Origin: Streptomyces sp. NBC_00390
Lineage (GTDB): Bacteria; Actinomycetota; Actinomycetes; Streptomycetales; Streptomycetaceae
Direction of reading: 5' to 3'
Assembly: GCF_036057275.1 (NCBI RefSeq)
Contig: NZ_CP107945.1
Location: forward strand, 5,952,001 to 6,016,000
Length of the DNA stretch: 64,000 nucleotides
This document shows, one piece after another, positions 7,708 to 18,300 of the stretch. The translations under genes were made by a program, and so were the position numbers. Position 1 is the first letter of the stretch. Every line of letters starts with the position of its first letter. Under the pieces are notes generated by a model, which was not told where the DNA came from, made no database searches, and saw only the letters and a program-made list of their open reading frames with translations.

Positions 7708-9072
7708 ATGAGCCCTGCCAACAGGACAGGGTCCCGACTGGGACCGCTGCCTCGGCGAGTCAACTGGACCGCGGGCGGTGCGATCGCCTCACTCGCGCTG
7801 GTCCTGGCGGCCGGGCTCGGCAGTCCGGTCGCGGTCGCGGCTCAGAGCATGGGCGAACGCGTGAGCGTGTCGAGCGGCCCGGGCGGTGGAGACGACAAGT
7901 GCAGGGACGGGGCGGACCGCGGCGGCAAGGACAAGTGCAAGAGGGGCCCGAAGGGCGCGACCGGCGCGACGGGTCCGACAGGTCCCACGGGCGCGCAGGG
8001 TGACCCGGGTGCGACGGGGGCGACAGGACCAACGGGTGTGACAGGTCCGACGGGACCCACGGGTGCGACGGGTCCCACGGGTGCGACGGGTCCCACGGGT
8101 GCACAGGGTGACCCAGGTGCGACCGGTCCCACGGGCCCGACAGGCGCGACGGGTCCGACGGGACCCACGGGCGCGCAGGGTGACCCGGGTGTGACGGGGG
8201 CGACAGGACCAACGGGTGTGACAGGTCCGACGGGACCCACGGGTGCGACGGGTCCCACGGGTGCACAGGGTGACCCAGGTGCGACCGGTCCCACGGGCCC
8301 GACAGGCGCGACGGGTGCGCAGGGTGACCTGGGACCCACGGGTGCGACCGGTCCCACGGGTGCGCAGGGCGACCCGGGTCCGACGGGTCCCACCGGTCCG
8401 ACGGGTGCGACCGGTCCCACAGGAGCGCAGGGTGACCCGGGTCCGACGGGCCCCACAGGTCCCACAGGCGCGCAGGGCGACCCAGGTGCGACGGGTCCCA
8501 CGGGCCCCACGGGCGCGCAGGGTGACCCAGGTGCGACGGGTGCGACGGGTGCGACGGGTGCGACGGGTGCGACAGGACCGACCGGCCCGACGGGATCGAC
8601 CGGGGCCACGGGGCCTGCCGGGCCCACGGTCAATGTCGGCGCGAGCATCTTCGGCGCCGAATCCCAGACCATCCCGACCAACGTCGAGACCCAGATCACC
8701 TTCAGTGGCGCCGCCTACGACACGGACACGATGTTCGACTCGGCGAACTCGACTCTGGTGGTCAACACCGCCGGGCGCTACCTCCTCAAGGGAAGGATCC
8801 TCTGGAACTTCACTCCGAATGACGAGGGGCAGCGTCAGCTTCGTATCTCCGTCAACGGCAGTGTCGTCGCCTTTGACGGGCAGGACACCGCGGACGCCCC
8901 GGTCGGCTTCGGCACCTCGCAGGACGTGTCAACGATTGTTCAGCTGAATGCCGGTGACGTGATCTCCCTCAGGGTCTTCCAGACCACCGGGAGTGACGCC
9001 ACCTCGACCTGGCTGTTCACGGGAGAGACCAACGTGGCTCCCCAGCTCCAGGCGGAGTGGCTCGCGCAGTAG
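7708..9072 (+). CDS. Secreted collagen-like protein with C-terminal C1q/TNF-like head
   Basis: About 454 residues. A Sec signal (SLALVLAAGLGSPVAVAAQ, about 27-45) is followed by a charged Cys-containing linker (DDKCRDG... KDKCKRG). Then come roughly 75 uninterrupted Gly-X-Y triplets built mainly of GPT, GAT, GAQ and GDP. The end is a roughly 140-residue beta-rich domain (from VNVGASIFGAES to the end) resembling the trimeric jelly-roll heads of BclA-type bacterial collagens. The ATG at 7708 has GAGGAG 8 nt upstream. It is predicted to form a surface or extracellular triple helix. The region is unlinked to an obvious operon partner. Confidence 0.85.
   Translation: MSPANRTGSRLGPLPRRVNWTAGGAIASLALVLAAGLGSPVAVAAQSMGERVSVSSGPGGGDDKCRDGADRGGKDKCKRGPKGATGATGPTGPTGAQGDPGATGATGPTGVTGPTGPTGATGPTGATGPTGAQGDPGATGPTGPTGATGPTGPTGAQGDPGVTGATGPTGVTGPTGPTGATGPTGAQGDPGATGPTGPTGATGAQGDLGPTGATGPTGAQGDPGPTGPTGPTGATGPTGAQGDPGPTGPTGPTGAQGDPGATGPTGPTGAQGDPGATGATGATGATGATGPTGPTGSTGATGPAGPTVNVGASIFGAESQTIPTNVETQITFSGAAYDTDTMFDSANSTLVVNTAGRYLLKGRILWNFTPNDEGQRQLRISVNGSVVAFDGQDTADAPVGFGTSQDVSTIVQLNAGDVISLRVFQTTGSDATSTWLFTGETNVAPQLQAEWLAQ
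7945..8628 (+). repeat. Collagen Gly-X-Y repeat tract
   Basis: A 9-bp-based tandem array inside the collagen-like gene. Larger near-identical blocks (for example the GPTGAQGDPG unit) recur every 45-80 bp, which points to expansion by slippage or unequal recombination. Threonine dominates the Y position, as in other bacterial collagens that lack prolyl hydroxylation. Confidence 0.9.
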
Positions 9073-9104
9073 ACCACGCCACGCCCTCGTGGAGCAGTCC
9101 GGTT

Positions 9105-9329
9105 CTAGCTGGGCTGCCGCGCGGTCACCGGTGTCTCAAGTGCCTGGTGGCCGCCACTCGCGAGCATGCGCACCTCGCCCTGGTCGCTGATCTCCGCACG
9201 CACGATTCCGGAGTCGTCCTCGTAGATCGGGTAGCCGCCGGCTCCTGACCTCTCGGTGCGCCGGACGATGACCACGTCGTACTCCGTGGCGGACGCAAAC
9301 ACGAGCTCAAAGGTATCTGGATACGCCAT
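9105..9329 (-). CDS. Small DUF6296-like protein
   Basis: A 74-residue protein beginning MAYPDTFELVFA, with a conserved-looking core GGYPIYEDDSGIVRAEISDQ followed by GEVRMLASGGHQ. This matches, from memory, the Streptomyces DUF6296 family of unknown function. It is divergent from the HIT-type gene at 9446 with a 116-bp intergenic region. It has no signal peptide or membrane segment. Confidence 0.7.
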   Translation of the reverse strand: MAYPDTFELVFASATEYDVVIVRRTERSGAGGYPIYEDDSGIVRAEISDQGEVRMLASGGHQALETPVTARQPS

Positions 9330-9445
9330 GCCTCCATCGTGGCCCGAGCCGGGCCGCCGCGCCTCCCGAGACCTGCCCGCCGCAGCCGAGACCGCTCGTC
9401 ACCCCACTCGGTCGGTCCTTGATCACCTGCGCGTAGGTTCGGGCC

Positions 9446-9925
9446 ATGACCGGTGAGTGGCGGATGGATCGGATCGGGGCTGCTCTGAGGGGCGAGAACC
9501 CGACTGTGTTGCGACGGTTGGAGTCGGGGTTCGCAGTGATCGGGGACGTTCAGTTCCTGCCGGGCTACTCGGTTCTCCTCGTGGATGAACCGAATGTGCA
9601 GCGGCTCTCGGACCTGCCGAGGTCCAAGCGGCTGTCGTTCCTGTCCGGGATGGACCAGCTCGGCGAGGCGGTCGAGCGGGCCTGTCGGCGTCTTGACCCG
9701 GCGTTCCGCAGGGTCAATCTGGAGATCCTGGGAAACACGGACCCGTTCCTGCACGCGCATGTCTGGCCGAGGTTCGAGTGGGAGCCGGCCGATGCGGTGG
9801 GTGCGCCGGTGTGGCTCTATCCGCGTGACAGGTGGACCGACGAGCAGTTCAGACTTGGTCCGCAGCATGACGTGCTGCGGGATGCGATCGGCAGCGAACT
9901 GGACCGGTTGCGCTCGCCGGCCTGA
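9446..9925 (+). CDS. HIT-like protein (diadenosine tetraphosphate hydrolase-like)
   Basis: A 159-residue soluble protein with a histidine-triad-like region FLHAHVWPRFEWEP (about residues 107-120) after NLEILGNTDP. The usual HxHxHxx triad is degenerate: the third His is replaced in HAHVWP. It may therefore bind a nucleotide or use a modified mechanism. The family includes Ap4A hydrolases and nucleotidyl transferases. It is a lone gene preceding the EF-G-domain-like orphan. Confidence 0.75.
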   Translation: MTGEWRMDRIGAALRGENPTVLRRLESGFAVIGDVQFLPGYSVLLVDEPNVQRLSDLPRSKRLSFLSGMDQLGEAVERACRRLDPAFRRVNLEILGNTDPFLHAHVWPRFEWEPADAVGAPVWLYPRDRWTDEQFRLGPQHDVLRDAIGSELDRLRSPA

Positions 9926-10112
9926 CGGGTGCGGGCGAGCTACGCCCGAAGCGGACCCGGATTCCCGCCGTCGATCATGGCAGCCCTGTACGGGACCGGC
10001 GGAAGAATCCCCGCACGATCGCGGGCCTCGGTGCCCGCACCGCGCGGCGGGTGGCATGCTGCAGTCCCGTCGACGGCGAAGGGCTGTCCTGGGTGGGGAA
10101 GGCAGGTGTGCC

Positions 10113-10625
10113 GTGCGGTTTCCGGCCGAGGCGAGCCGTGATGTCGAGGTCCGCTACATGGCGGCGAGCTGCATGGGCGGCTTCGCATGGGTGACCGTCG
10201 ACTTCGAGCCCCTCGAGGGCGAGGCGCTGGGCATGGAGTTCGTGAACCCCCTGAGTCCCGACGAGCTCTGGCCCGACTGCGCGTCGGCCCTGCGGCAGGG
10301 GATCCTGCGCCGCCTGGCGGGCGTGTCACGGGCAGGCAGGTCCGACGACGAGCCGCACATGCCCGGCGACGAGGAGCTGCGTGCCGGGTACCCGGTGCTG
10401 GGCGACGGCGACCGCGGCCTGATCGCCCTGCGGGTCGTCGTGCGCGCGTCCCGTGTGCACGAGGTGGACACCACCGCGTCGGCGCATCTGCGCGCCGGCT
10501 GGCGCGCGGCCGACAAGGGACTGTTCGCCGCCGCGGCGACCGACGACCCGCGCGACCGGGCCGGTGGAGCTCCGCGCGGCACGCCAGGGAGCGCGGGTGC
10601 CCGGGACGTGCATTCCAGGGGGTAG
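10113..10625 (+). CDS. Orphan protein resembling EF-G/TetM domain IV
   Basis: A 170-residue protein not labelled by any full-length family. The stretch GFAWVTVDFEPLEG... MEFVNPL... PDCASALRQGILRRLAG lines up with EF-G domain IV (G-x-F-x-x-V-x-I-x-x-x-P-L, EFVN, P-x-x-x-x-A-x-x-x-G-I). RAGYPV and HEVDTTASAHLRAGWRAADKGL match its AGYPV and H-D-V-D-S-S helix. No GTPase domain is present. The GTG at 10113 is inferred. The last 30 residues are low-complexity and the end may be frameshifted. It could be a tRNA-mimic or decay product of a ribosome-protection-type gene. Confidence 0.55.
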   Translation: MRFPAEASRDVEVRYMAASCMGGFAWVTVDFEPLEGEALGMEFVNPLSPDELWPDCASALRQGILRRLAGVSRAGRSDDEPHMPGDEELRAGYPVLGDGDRGLIALRVVVRASRVHEVDTTASAHLRAGWRAADKGLFAAAATDDPRDRAGGAPRGTPGSAGARDVHSRG

Positions 10626-10915
10626 TACACGAAGTCCGGTCGCTGGTAGGGGGTCCACCACGCGGTGAGCGCCCATGGCGCATGCACGGGCACGGCCCCG
10701 GCAATCAGTGCTGTGGCCCAGGGACGGGGCAGCCGCCGCCAGGTCACCACCCGGGCCCGATCGCCCCGCGTACTCGCCGGCGCTTCCCCGGACGGGCCGG
10801 ACGGTCGCACACCACCGAGCGGGGATGCGGCCGGGCCACCGAGGCCCGGTCCCGCGGGAGGCAGGGGCACGGGGGCGTGGGATGAGGTGGCCCCTGCCTC
10901 CCTCGGTCTGTGCGG

Positions 10916-12163
10916 TCAACCGGTCGTGACCCGCAGTTCCTTGATGCCGTTCAGCCATGCCGAGCGCAGCCGGCGCGGGTCGCCCGCCAGGCGCAGGTCC
11001 GGCAGGGCGTCGGCTATCGCGTTGAAGATCAGGTTGATCTCCATCACCGCCAGCGACTTGCCGAGGCAGAAGTGCGGGCCGCCGCCCCCGAAGCCCAGGT
11101 GCGGGTTCGGGTCGCGGGTGATGTCGAAGCGGTCCGGCGACTCGAACACCTCGGGGTCGTTGTTGGCCGAGGAGTAGAACAGCCCGACCCGGTCGCCCTT
11201 CTTGATGCGGGCGCCGCCCAACTCCACGTCCTCGGTGGCCGTCCGCTGGAAGGAGACGACCGGGGTCGCCCAGCGCACGATCTCCTCGGCCGTCGTCCCG
11301 GGGCGTTCGCGTTTGTAGAGCTCCCACTGGTCGGGGTGGGTCAGGAAGGCGTGCATTCCGTGGCTGATCGCGTTGCGTGTGGTCTCGTTGCCGGCCACCG
11401 CCAACAGGATCACGAAGAAGCCGAACTCGTCGGAGGACAGGTTGCCTTCGCCCTCCGCCGCCACCAGTCGGCTGACGATGTCCTTGGCCGGACACTCCTT
11501 GCGCGCCGCCGCGAGGTTCATGGCGTACGAGACGATCTCCATCGCCGCCTCGGTGCCGACCTCCTCGGTGATGGCGTACTCGGGGTCGTCGTATGCCGCC
11601 ATCTTGTTGGACCAGTCGAAGATCTTGGTGCGGTCCTCCTGGGGTACGCCGATGAGTTCGGCGATGGCCTGGAGGGGGAGTTCGACCGCGATGTCGGTGA
11701 CGAAGTCGAAGGTGCCGTCGTTCTTCGCCCCGGCGGCCGCGGCCTCTTCCACGATCGCGTGGGCGCGCCGCCGCAGTGCGCCCTCCAGGGAGCGCACGGC
11801 GCGCGGGGTGAAGCCGCGCTGGACGATCTGGCGGACGCGGGTGTGTTCCGGCGGGTCCATGTTGAGCATGATCAGCTTCTGGACCTCGATCTGGTCGCGG
11901 CTGATCGTCTCGTTGAAGCGGATGACCGCGGTGTTGGTGTTCGAGGAGAACAACTCGGGGTGCGTGGAGACGTGCTTGACGTCCGCGTGCCGGGTGACGG
12001 CCCAGTACCCCTCGTCGGCGAAGCCCGAGATGCCGGCGGGCTGGGTGCACCACCAGACCGGGGCGGTCTTGCGCATCTCGGCGAACTCCGGGAGGGGGAC
12101 GCGGGCCTGGAGGAGGTCCGGGTCGGTGAAGTCGAATCCTTCGGGCAGATGGGGGCAGGACAT
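10916..12163 (-). CDS. cyp125: Cytochrome P450 of the CYP125 type (steroid C26/C27 hydroxylase-like)
   Basis: 415 residues. It has the N-terminal CPHLPEGFDFTDPDL, I-helix AVAGNETTRN, ExxR in EEIVRWATPVVSFQRTA, and heme loop FGGGGPHFCLG with Cys about 366. The sequence closely follows mycobacterial CYP125 throughout (LNMDPPEHTRVR, AIAELIGVPQEDR, WLNGIKEL). CYP125 oxidises the terminal carbon of the sterol side chain. The ATG at 12163 with GGAG upstream is chosen; the longer frame adds non-homologous sequence. It is divergent from a FadA5-like thiolase, as in M. tuberculosis (Rv3545c/Rv3546). Two candidate operators lie 20-65 bp upstream. The ferredoxin at 38619 is a plausible redox partner. 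Confidence 0.9.
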   Translation of the reverse strand: MSCPHLPEGFDFTDPDLLQARVPLPEFAEMRKTAPVWWCTQPAGISGFADEGYWAVTRHADVKHVSTHPELFSSNTNTAVIRFNETISRDQIEVQKLIMLNMDPPEHTRVRQIVQRGFTPRAVRSLEGALRRRAHAIVEEAAAAGAKNDGTFDFVTDIAVELPLQAIAELIGVPQEDRTKIFDWSNKMAAYDDPEYAITEEVGTEAAMEIVSYAMNLAAARKECPAKDIVSRLVAAEGEGNLSSDEFGFFVILLAVAGNETTRNAISHGMHAFLTHPDQWELYKRERPGTTAEEIVRWATPVVSFQRTATEDVELGGARIKKGDRVGLFYSSANNDPEVFESPDRFDITRDPNPHLGFGGGGPHFCLGKSLAVMEINLIFNAIADALPDLRLAGDPRRLRSAWLNGIKELRVTTG

Positions 12164-12182
12164 CGGCAGCTCCAACTTCAGG

Positions 12183-12199
12183 TCTGACGGCCCATCAGA
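12183..12199. promoter_or_regulatory. Palindrome TCTGA-N7-TCAGA upstream of the P450 gene
   Basis: TCTGACGGCCCATCAGA, a 17-bp inverted repeat starting 20 bp upstream of the P450 start codon. The same arms and spacing occur upstream of the ALDH, acyl-CoA dehydrogenase and (one mismatch) MaoC genes. It is not the KstR motif, so a second regulator is inferred. Confidence 0.55.
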
Positions 12200-12214
12200 A
12201 GTTGGCCGAAAGGT

Positions 12215-12228
12215 AGTAACGAGTTCTA
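12215..12228. promoter_or_regulatory. KstR-like operator (one mismatch), P450 side
   Basis: AGTAACGAGTTCTA matches TnnAACnnGTTnnA except at the first base. It lies 52 bp upstream of the P450 start. Confidence 0.5.
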
Positions 12229-12331
12229 CAAGTAGCAAGGGCCACGGTCGGAACTGTTGCCTGCGAGGGGTGCAGCAAGAGGCGTGCACGCCCCTTGCGT
12301 ACCGGGGGTAGCACCTCGGAGACTGCTAGAG

Positions 12332-12353
12332 GAACTAGAACGCGTACTAGTTC
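12332..12353. promoter_or_regulatory. 22-bp palindrome containing a KstR-like operator, thiolase side
   Basis: A near-perfect 22-bp inverted repeat with arms GAACTAG/CTAGTTC and one mismatched pair. Its core TAGAACGCGTACTA (12336-12349) matches TnnAACnnGTTnnA at all but one position. It ends 61 bp before the FadA5-like start codon. Confidence 0.6.
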
Positions 12354-12414
12354 GCCAGTTCGGCCCTGTGGGCGCCGGGACGCCCCACGGCCGCGCGGAG
12401 GAGAGGACGAGCTC

Positions 12415-13584
12415 ATGGCCGCGGAACCCGTCATCGTCGAAGCCGTACGCACCCCCATCGGCAAGCGCGGGGGTGTGCTCGCCAACCTTCACCCCGCCTA
12501 TCTGCTGGGCGAGACCTACCGTGAACTCCTCGGCCGCACCGGCATCCACGCCGACTGCGTCGAGCAGATCGTCGGCGGCACCGTCACGCACGCCGGCGAA
12601 CAGTCCATGAACCCCGCGCGCACCGCGTGGCTCGCGATGGGGCTGCCGTACGAGACGGCGGCCACCACCGTCGACTGCCAGTGCGGCTCCTCCCAGCAGG
12701 CGAGCCACATGGTCGCCAACATGATCGCGGCCGGAGTCATCGACATCGGGATCAGCTGCGGTGTCGAGGCCATGTCGCGCGTACCGCTCGGCAGCGGGTC
12801 CAAGCACGGCCCCGGCAAACCCTTCCCCGACGAGTGGAACGTCGATCTGCCCAACCAGTTCGAGGCCGCGGAACGCATTGCGCGCCGTCGCGGACTGACC
12901 CGGGAGCACGTCGACTCGCTCGGGCTGCTCTCGCAGGAGCGGGCGGGGACCGCCTGGGCCGAGGAGCGCTTCAAGCGCGAGACGTTCGCGGTGCAGGTGC
13001 CGACGACGGAGGAGGAGCAGGCGGCCGGTCAGGGCATGTGGCGGCTCGTCGACCGGGACCAGGGGCTGCGTGACACCTCGATGGAGGCGCTGGCCGGGCT
13101 GAAACCGGTCATGCCGACCGCGGTGCACACCGCCGGGAACTCCTCACAGATATCCGACGGTGCCGCCGCCGTCATGTGGGCGTCCAAGCGGATGGCGCGG
13201 GCGCTCAAGCTGAAGCCGCGCGCCCGGATCGTCGCCCAGGCGCTGGTCGGCGCCGATCCGCACTACCACCTCGACGGTCCCGTCGACGCCACCCGCGCGG
13301 TGCTCGGCAAGGCGGGGATGTCGCTCGGGGACATCGATCTGGTGGAGGTCAACGAGGCGTTCGCGTCAGTGGTGTTGAGCTGGGCGCAGGTCTTCGAGCA
13401 GGGCCTGGAGAAGGTCAACGTGAACGGCGGCGGCATCGCGCTCGGCCACCCGGTGGGCGCGACCGGGGCCCGGCTGATCACCACGGCGCTGCACGAACTG
13501 GAGCGCCGGGACAAGGAGTTCGCGCTGATCACGATGTGCGCGGGCGGGGCGCAGGCCACGGGCACGATCATTCAGCGGCTGTGA
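12415..13584 (+). CDS. fadA5: Steroid 3-ketoacyl-CoA thiolase (FadA5-like)
   Basis: 389 residues. Catalytic elements: Cys90 in TTVDCQCGSSQQ, His in IALGHPVGATG, Cys in ITMCAGGAQATG. Alignment from memory to mycobacterial FadA5 is strong along the whole length (VIVEAVRTPIGKR, DLPNQFEAAERIA, QISDGAAAV, VEVNEAFASVVLSWA). FadA5 removes acetyl- or propionyl-CoA units from the sterol side chain during beta-oxidation. The ATG at 12415 follows GGAGGAGAGG. It is divergent from the P450, with operator-like palindromes between them, which supports co-regulation by KstR. Confidence 0.9.
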   Translation: MAAEPVIVEAVRTPIGKRGGVLANLHPAYLLGETYRELLGRTGIHADCVEQIVGGTVTHAGEQSMNPARTAWLAMGLPYETAATTVDCQCGSSQQASHMVANMIAAGVIDIGISCGVEAMSRVPLGSGSKHGPGKPFPDEWNVDLPNQFEAAERIARRRGLTREHVDSLGLLSQERAGTAWAEERFKRETFAVQVPTTEEEQAAGQGMWRLVDRDQGLRDTSMEALAGLKPVMPTAVHTAGNSSQISDGAAAVMWASKRMARALKLKPRARIVAQALVGADPHYHLDGPVDATRAVLGKAGMSLGDIDLVEVNEAFASVVLSWAQVFEQGLEKVNVNGGGIALGHPVGATGARLITTALHELERRDKEFALITMCAGGAQATGTIIQRL

Positions 13585-13684
13585 GCGAAGCGGGCCGGAC
13601 ATGGGTCGTGCATGCGCCGCGGTGTCAGTGGTGCGGTGAGCGGGTGCCGCCTTCCCGCCAAGCTCACCCGGACCGAAGCCGGCT

Positions 13685-14173
13685 TCACGTCAGGTAGGTG
13701 CGCACGACATCAAGGAACGCCCGCCGGCTCGGACGTATGTGCGCCCAGACCTTCTCGTCCTGCGGCTCTCCCGGGTCGTCGGGGCCGTCCCTGATCACCT
13801 TCTGTACGGCGAACGCGAGGCCACGTGCCGCGTCATTGACCTCGGACGCACACAGTACGTGGATCGTCTTCTGCGTCACCCACACCCTGTCGATGATCTG
13901 GCGTGCCCGCTCCTGCCATTGCTCGTCGGTCATGTTGTGGTGATAGCGGTCCACGGCGACCCGCTCGGCCTCCTGCACCGCAGACAGAAAATCGATGAGA
14001 TGGGTGAGGCGCTCGTTGCGGCGCGCCTCAGCGAGTTCGCGAACGCTGCGGCGCGCCTCGGCCCGCTCCGACGCGCGTCCTACCGAGTGCTGGGCCAGCA
14101 GTGACATCAGCCCGCCGAGTACAACGCCGATGAGTGGCGCGATCGTTGTCCACGTCACACCCAACTGTGGCAT
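13685..14173 (-). CDS. Membrane-anchored coiled-coil protein of unknown function
   Basis: A 162-residue protein. It has one N-terminal transmembrane helix (APLIGVVLGGLMSLLAQH, about 12-30), followed by a long Arg/Glu/Ala-rich helix (RASERAEARRSVRELAEARRNERL) that should form a coiled coil, and a helical tail. This topology is common in Streptomyces DUF proteins of unknown role. Its start overlaps the end of the SUMF1-like gene by 19 nt, so the two are probably translated together. Confidence 0.7.
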   Translation of the reverse strand: MPQLGVTWTTIAPLIGVVLGGLMSLLAQHSVGRASERAEARRSVRELAEARRNERLTHLIDFLSAVQEAERVAVDRYHHNMTDEQWQERARQIIDRVWVTQKTIHVLCASEVNDAARGLAFAVQKVIRDGPDDPGEPQDEKVWAHIRPSRRAFLDVVRTYLT

Positions 14174-14943
14174 TGGTGAGGTTGGTGCCACTGACCTTTC
14201 GGATATTTCGAGCTGCCGGACCCCGACGGCCCCCAGCGGCCATGCTTTCGGGTGCACCCCCGGAAACCGGGCTGGTGGATGAATCGCGCGACGCGGAATC
14301 CCACGTCGTCGATCCGGAAGGTCGGGTGGCTGCGGCGCCGTACCGAGGCCCGGCAGCTCCAGTGCTCGTCGAACCAGCCACCGCCACGCAGCACCCGATA
14401 GGTGTCGTAGACCTCGGCGTCGTAGATGTCCCAGCACCACTCCCAGACATTGCCCAGCATGTCGTACAGGCCCCACGCGTTGGGCTGTTTGCCGCCCACG
14501 TCGTGAATCCGTTCCTGCGAGTTGCCGCGGTGCCATGCGATCTCGTCGAGCGGCCCGTACCGCGCGCCGGCCGTACCGGCACGGCATGCGTGCTCCCACT
14601 CGGCCTCGGTCGGTAGCCGGTACCCGTCGGCGGACGCGTCCCACTCGACACCCTCGGCGTCGGCATGAAGGCGGTACGCGGGCGTCAACCCCTCGCGCTG
14701 GGACAGGGCGTTGCAGAACCGGACCGCGTCCAGCCACGAAACGCCCTCGACCGGCAACCGGTCGCCTTGTGCGCTGCTCGGCTGCCGGCCGGTGACCTCC
14801 GCGTACCGCGCCTGGGTGATCGGGGACGCCGCGAGCTCGTACGGCGCGAGCTCGACCGCCCAACTGCGCTGCGTCCGCCGGTCCGACAGTGTCACCTTCC
14901 CCGGCGGGACGGCGATCATCTCGTGTCGTGCGGTCGCGTCCAT
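14155..14943 (-). CDS. Formylglycine-generating-enzyme (SUMF1/FGE) fold protein
   Basis: A 262-residue protein. Fold hallmarks are GYRLPTEAEWEHACRAG, NAWGLYDMLGNVWEWCWD and RVLRGGGWFDEHWSCRASVRRR. FGE proper needs two active-site cysteines near the GG-W segment, and only one is present here (SCRAS). It is therefore more likely a PvdO/EgtB-type or non-catalytic FGE-sulfatase domain protein than a sulfatase activator. It is coupled to the coiled-coil membrane protein downstream. No sulfatase gene is nearby. Confidence 0.8.
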   Translation of the reverse strand: MDATARHEMIAVPPGKVTLSDRRTQRSWAVELAPYELAASPITQARYAEVTGRQPSSAQGDRLPVEGVSWLDAVRFCNALSQREGLTPAYRLHADAEGVEWDASADGYRLPTEAEWEHACRAGTAGARYGPLDEIAWHRGNSQERIHDVGGKQPNAWGLYDMLGNVWEWCWDIYDAEVYDTYRVLRGGGWFDEHWSCRASVRRRSHPTFRIDDVGFRVARFIHQPGFRGCTRKHGRWGPSGSGSSKYPKGQWHQPHQCHSWV

Positions 14944-14996
14944 GGGTCGGCGATCCTAGCAACGCCGTGGTGCTCGCGGTGTCCCCGAGTGCCTCG

Positions 14997-17381
<2,385 letters not shown>

Positions 17382-17535
17382 GCTCTTCGTGTCTCCGTCC
17401 GTTGGGCGGGACCGCCTTCGCGGTCTCCGTCTCCATGGCGGTCACGCTAGCCGTGGCTCGGCACCGGTGCTTCTCGATTCCTGATCCGTCCGGTCACCTG
17501 TTTCGTCAGCACGCTTTCGAGGAGGGCCACGGAAG

Positions 17536-17577
17536 GCGAAGGGGCCCCGAAGCGACGTATCGCTGCGGGGCCCCTTC
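17536..17577 (-). terminator. Hairpin terminator after the transglycosylase gene
   Basis: A 12-bp perfect stem (CGAAGGGGCCCC / GGGGCCCCTTCG) with an 18-nt loop, 18 nt beyond the stop codon of the gene ending at 17595. Confidence 0.75.
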
Positions 17578-17594
17578 GAAGGGTTACCGGCGGC

Positions 17595-18002
17595 TTAGTA
17601 CCAGTGGTTGGCCTGCCAGAAGTTCCAGGCGCCGCACGGGCTGCCGTAGCGCTCGTTCATGTACTCCAGACCCCACTTGATCTGCGTCTTGGGGTTGGTC
17701 TTCCAGTCGGCGCCGGCCGAGGCCATCTTGCCGCCGGGCAGGGCCTGGACCAGGCCGTAGGCGCCGGAGGACGGGTTGGACGCCGTGTGGTTCCAGTTCG
17801 ACTCGTGCTCCACGATCTTGTCGAAGCACTGGAACTGCGTGGCGGGCATCATCTGCTTGGCGATCTGCTGGGGAGTGGCGGTCGCGGCCGAGGCCGTCGA
17901 CGTCGTCCCCATGACCGCACCGGCCGCACCGAGGAGCACGGCGGTACCGGCGACGACGGACTTCTTGCGGGCAGTGAAGCGGGTGATCAGCGAGCGGGAC
18001 AA
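17595..18002 (-). CDS. Secreted transglycosylase SLT-domain protein
   Basis: A 135-residue exported protein. It has a basic N-terminus and signal (VVAGTAVLLGAAGAVMGTTSTASA), then a compact lysozyme-like domain. The segment FDKIVEHESNWNHTASNPSSGAYGLVQALPG carries the catalytic Glu and the S-G-A-Y-G-L substrate-loop motif. WGLEYMNERYGSPCGAWNFWQANHWY closes the domain. It probably cleaves peptidoglycan during growth or germination. The 298-bp leader region (18003-18300) is long, but I found no recognisable riboswitch fold in it. Confidence 0.85.
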   Translation of the reverse strand: MSRSLITRFTARKKSVVAGTAVLLGAAGAVMGTTSTASAATATPQQIAKQMMPATQFQCFDKIVEHESNWNHTASNPSSGAYGLVQALPGGKMASAGADWKTNPKTQIKWGLEYMNERYGSPCGAWNFWQANHWY

Positions 18003-18231
18003 GGTGATGCCTAACGTTCGGGGTCGGTTCTGTCGCGAGGGGCGGGCCGAGCCGGGCTCGTGTGCTGGGCTTCGAGGCCCTGCTTCCCTTGCGACGAGAA
18101 CAGTTGTAGCCGGGGCGGCGGAGCTCGCGCCGTGACCGGGCTCACCCGTATATACGAGGCGAACGGGGTAGGAGGGGTCTAAGGCCCAAATGGTGTATGT
18201 AGTGCTTTTCGCCAGGTCGGAGGGTGTTTTG

Positions 18232-18250
18232 AGGGGCCTTTCGGCCCCCT
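18232..18250 (-). terminator. Terminator of the ECF transporter operon
   Basis: On the minus strand, GGGGGCC-GAAA-GGCCCCT followed by CAAAAC, starting about 50 nt past the stop codon at 18301. A 7-bp GC stem with a tetraloop. Confidence 0.65.
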
Positions 18251-18300
18251 GCTCCGACTACTAGGTCCGATCGTCGGGGGCCTGGGCCCTGTGGGGTGCC

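Noticed and set aside
10154..10747. Minus-strand ORF with a membrane-like start (VTWRRLPRPWATALIAGAV...) antisense to the EF-G-like gene
   Set aside because: Only the first ~45 residues look protein-like; the rest is Arg/Ser-rich shadow of the plus-strand gene, so at most a fragment.
13589..13684. Plus-strand tail CQWCGERV...PPSR after the thiolase
   Set aside because: Short remnant resembling a Cys-motif protein, no start and no continuation.
18003..18300. Possible riboswitch in the long leader of the transglycosylase gene
   Set aside because: I looked for the cyclic-di-AMP (ydaO) pattern expected before such genes and could not find its conserved elements.
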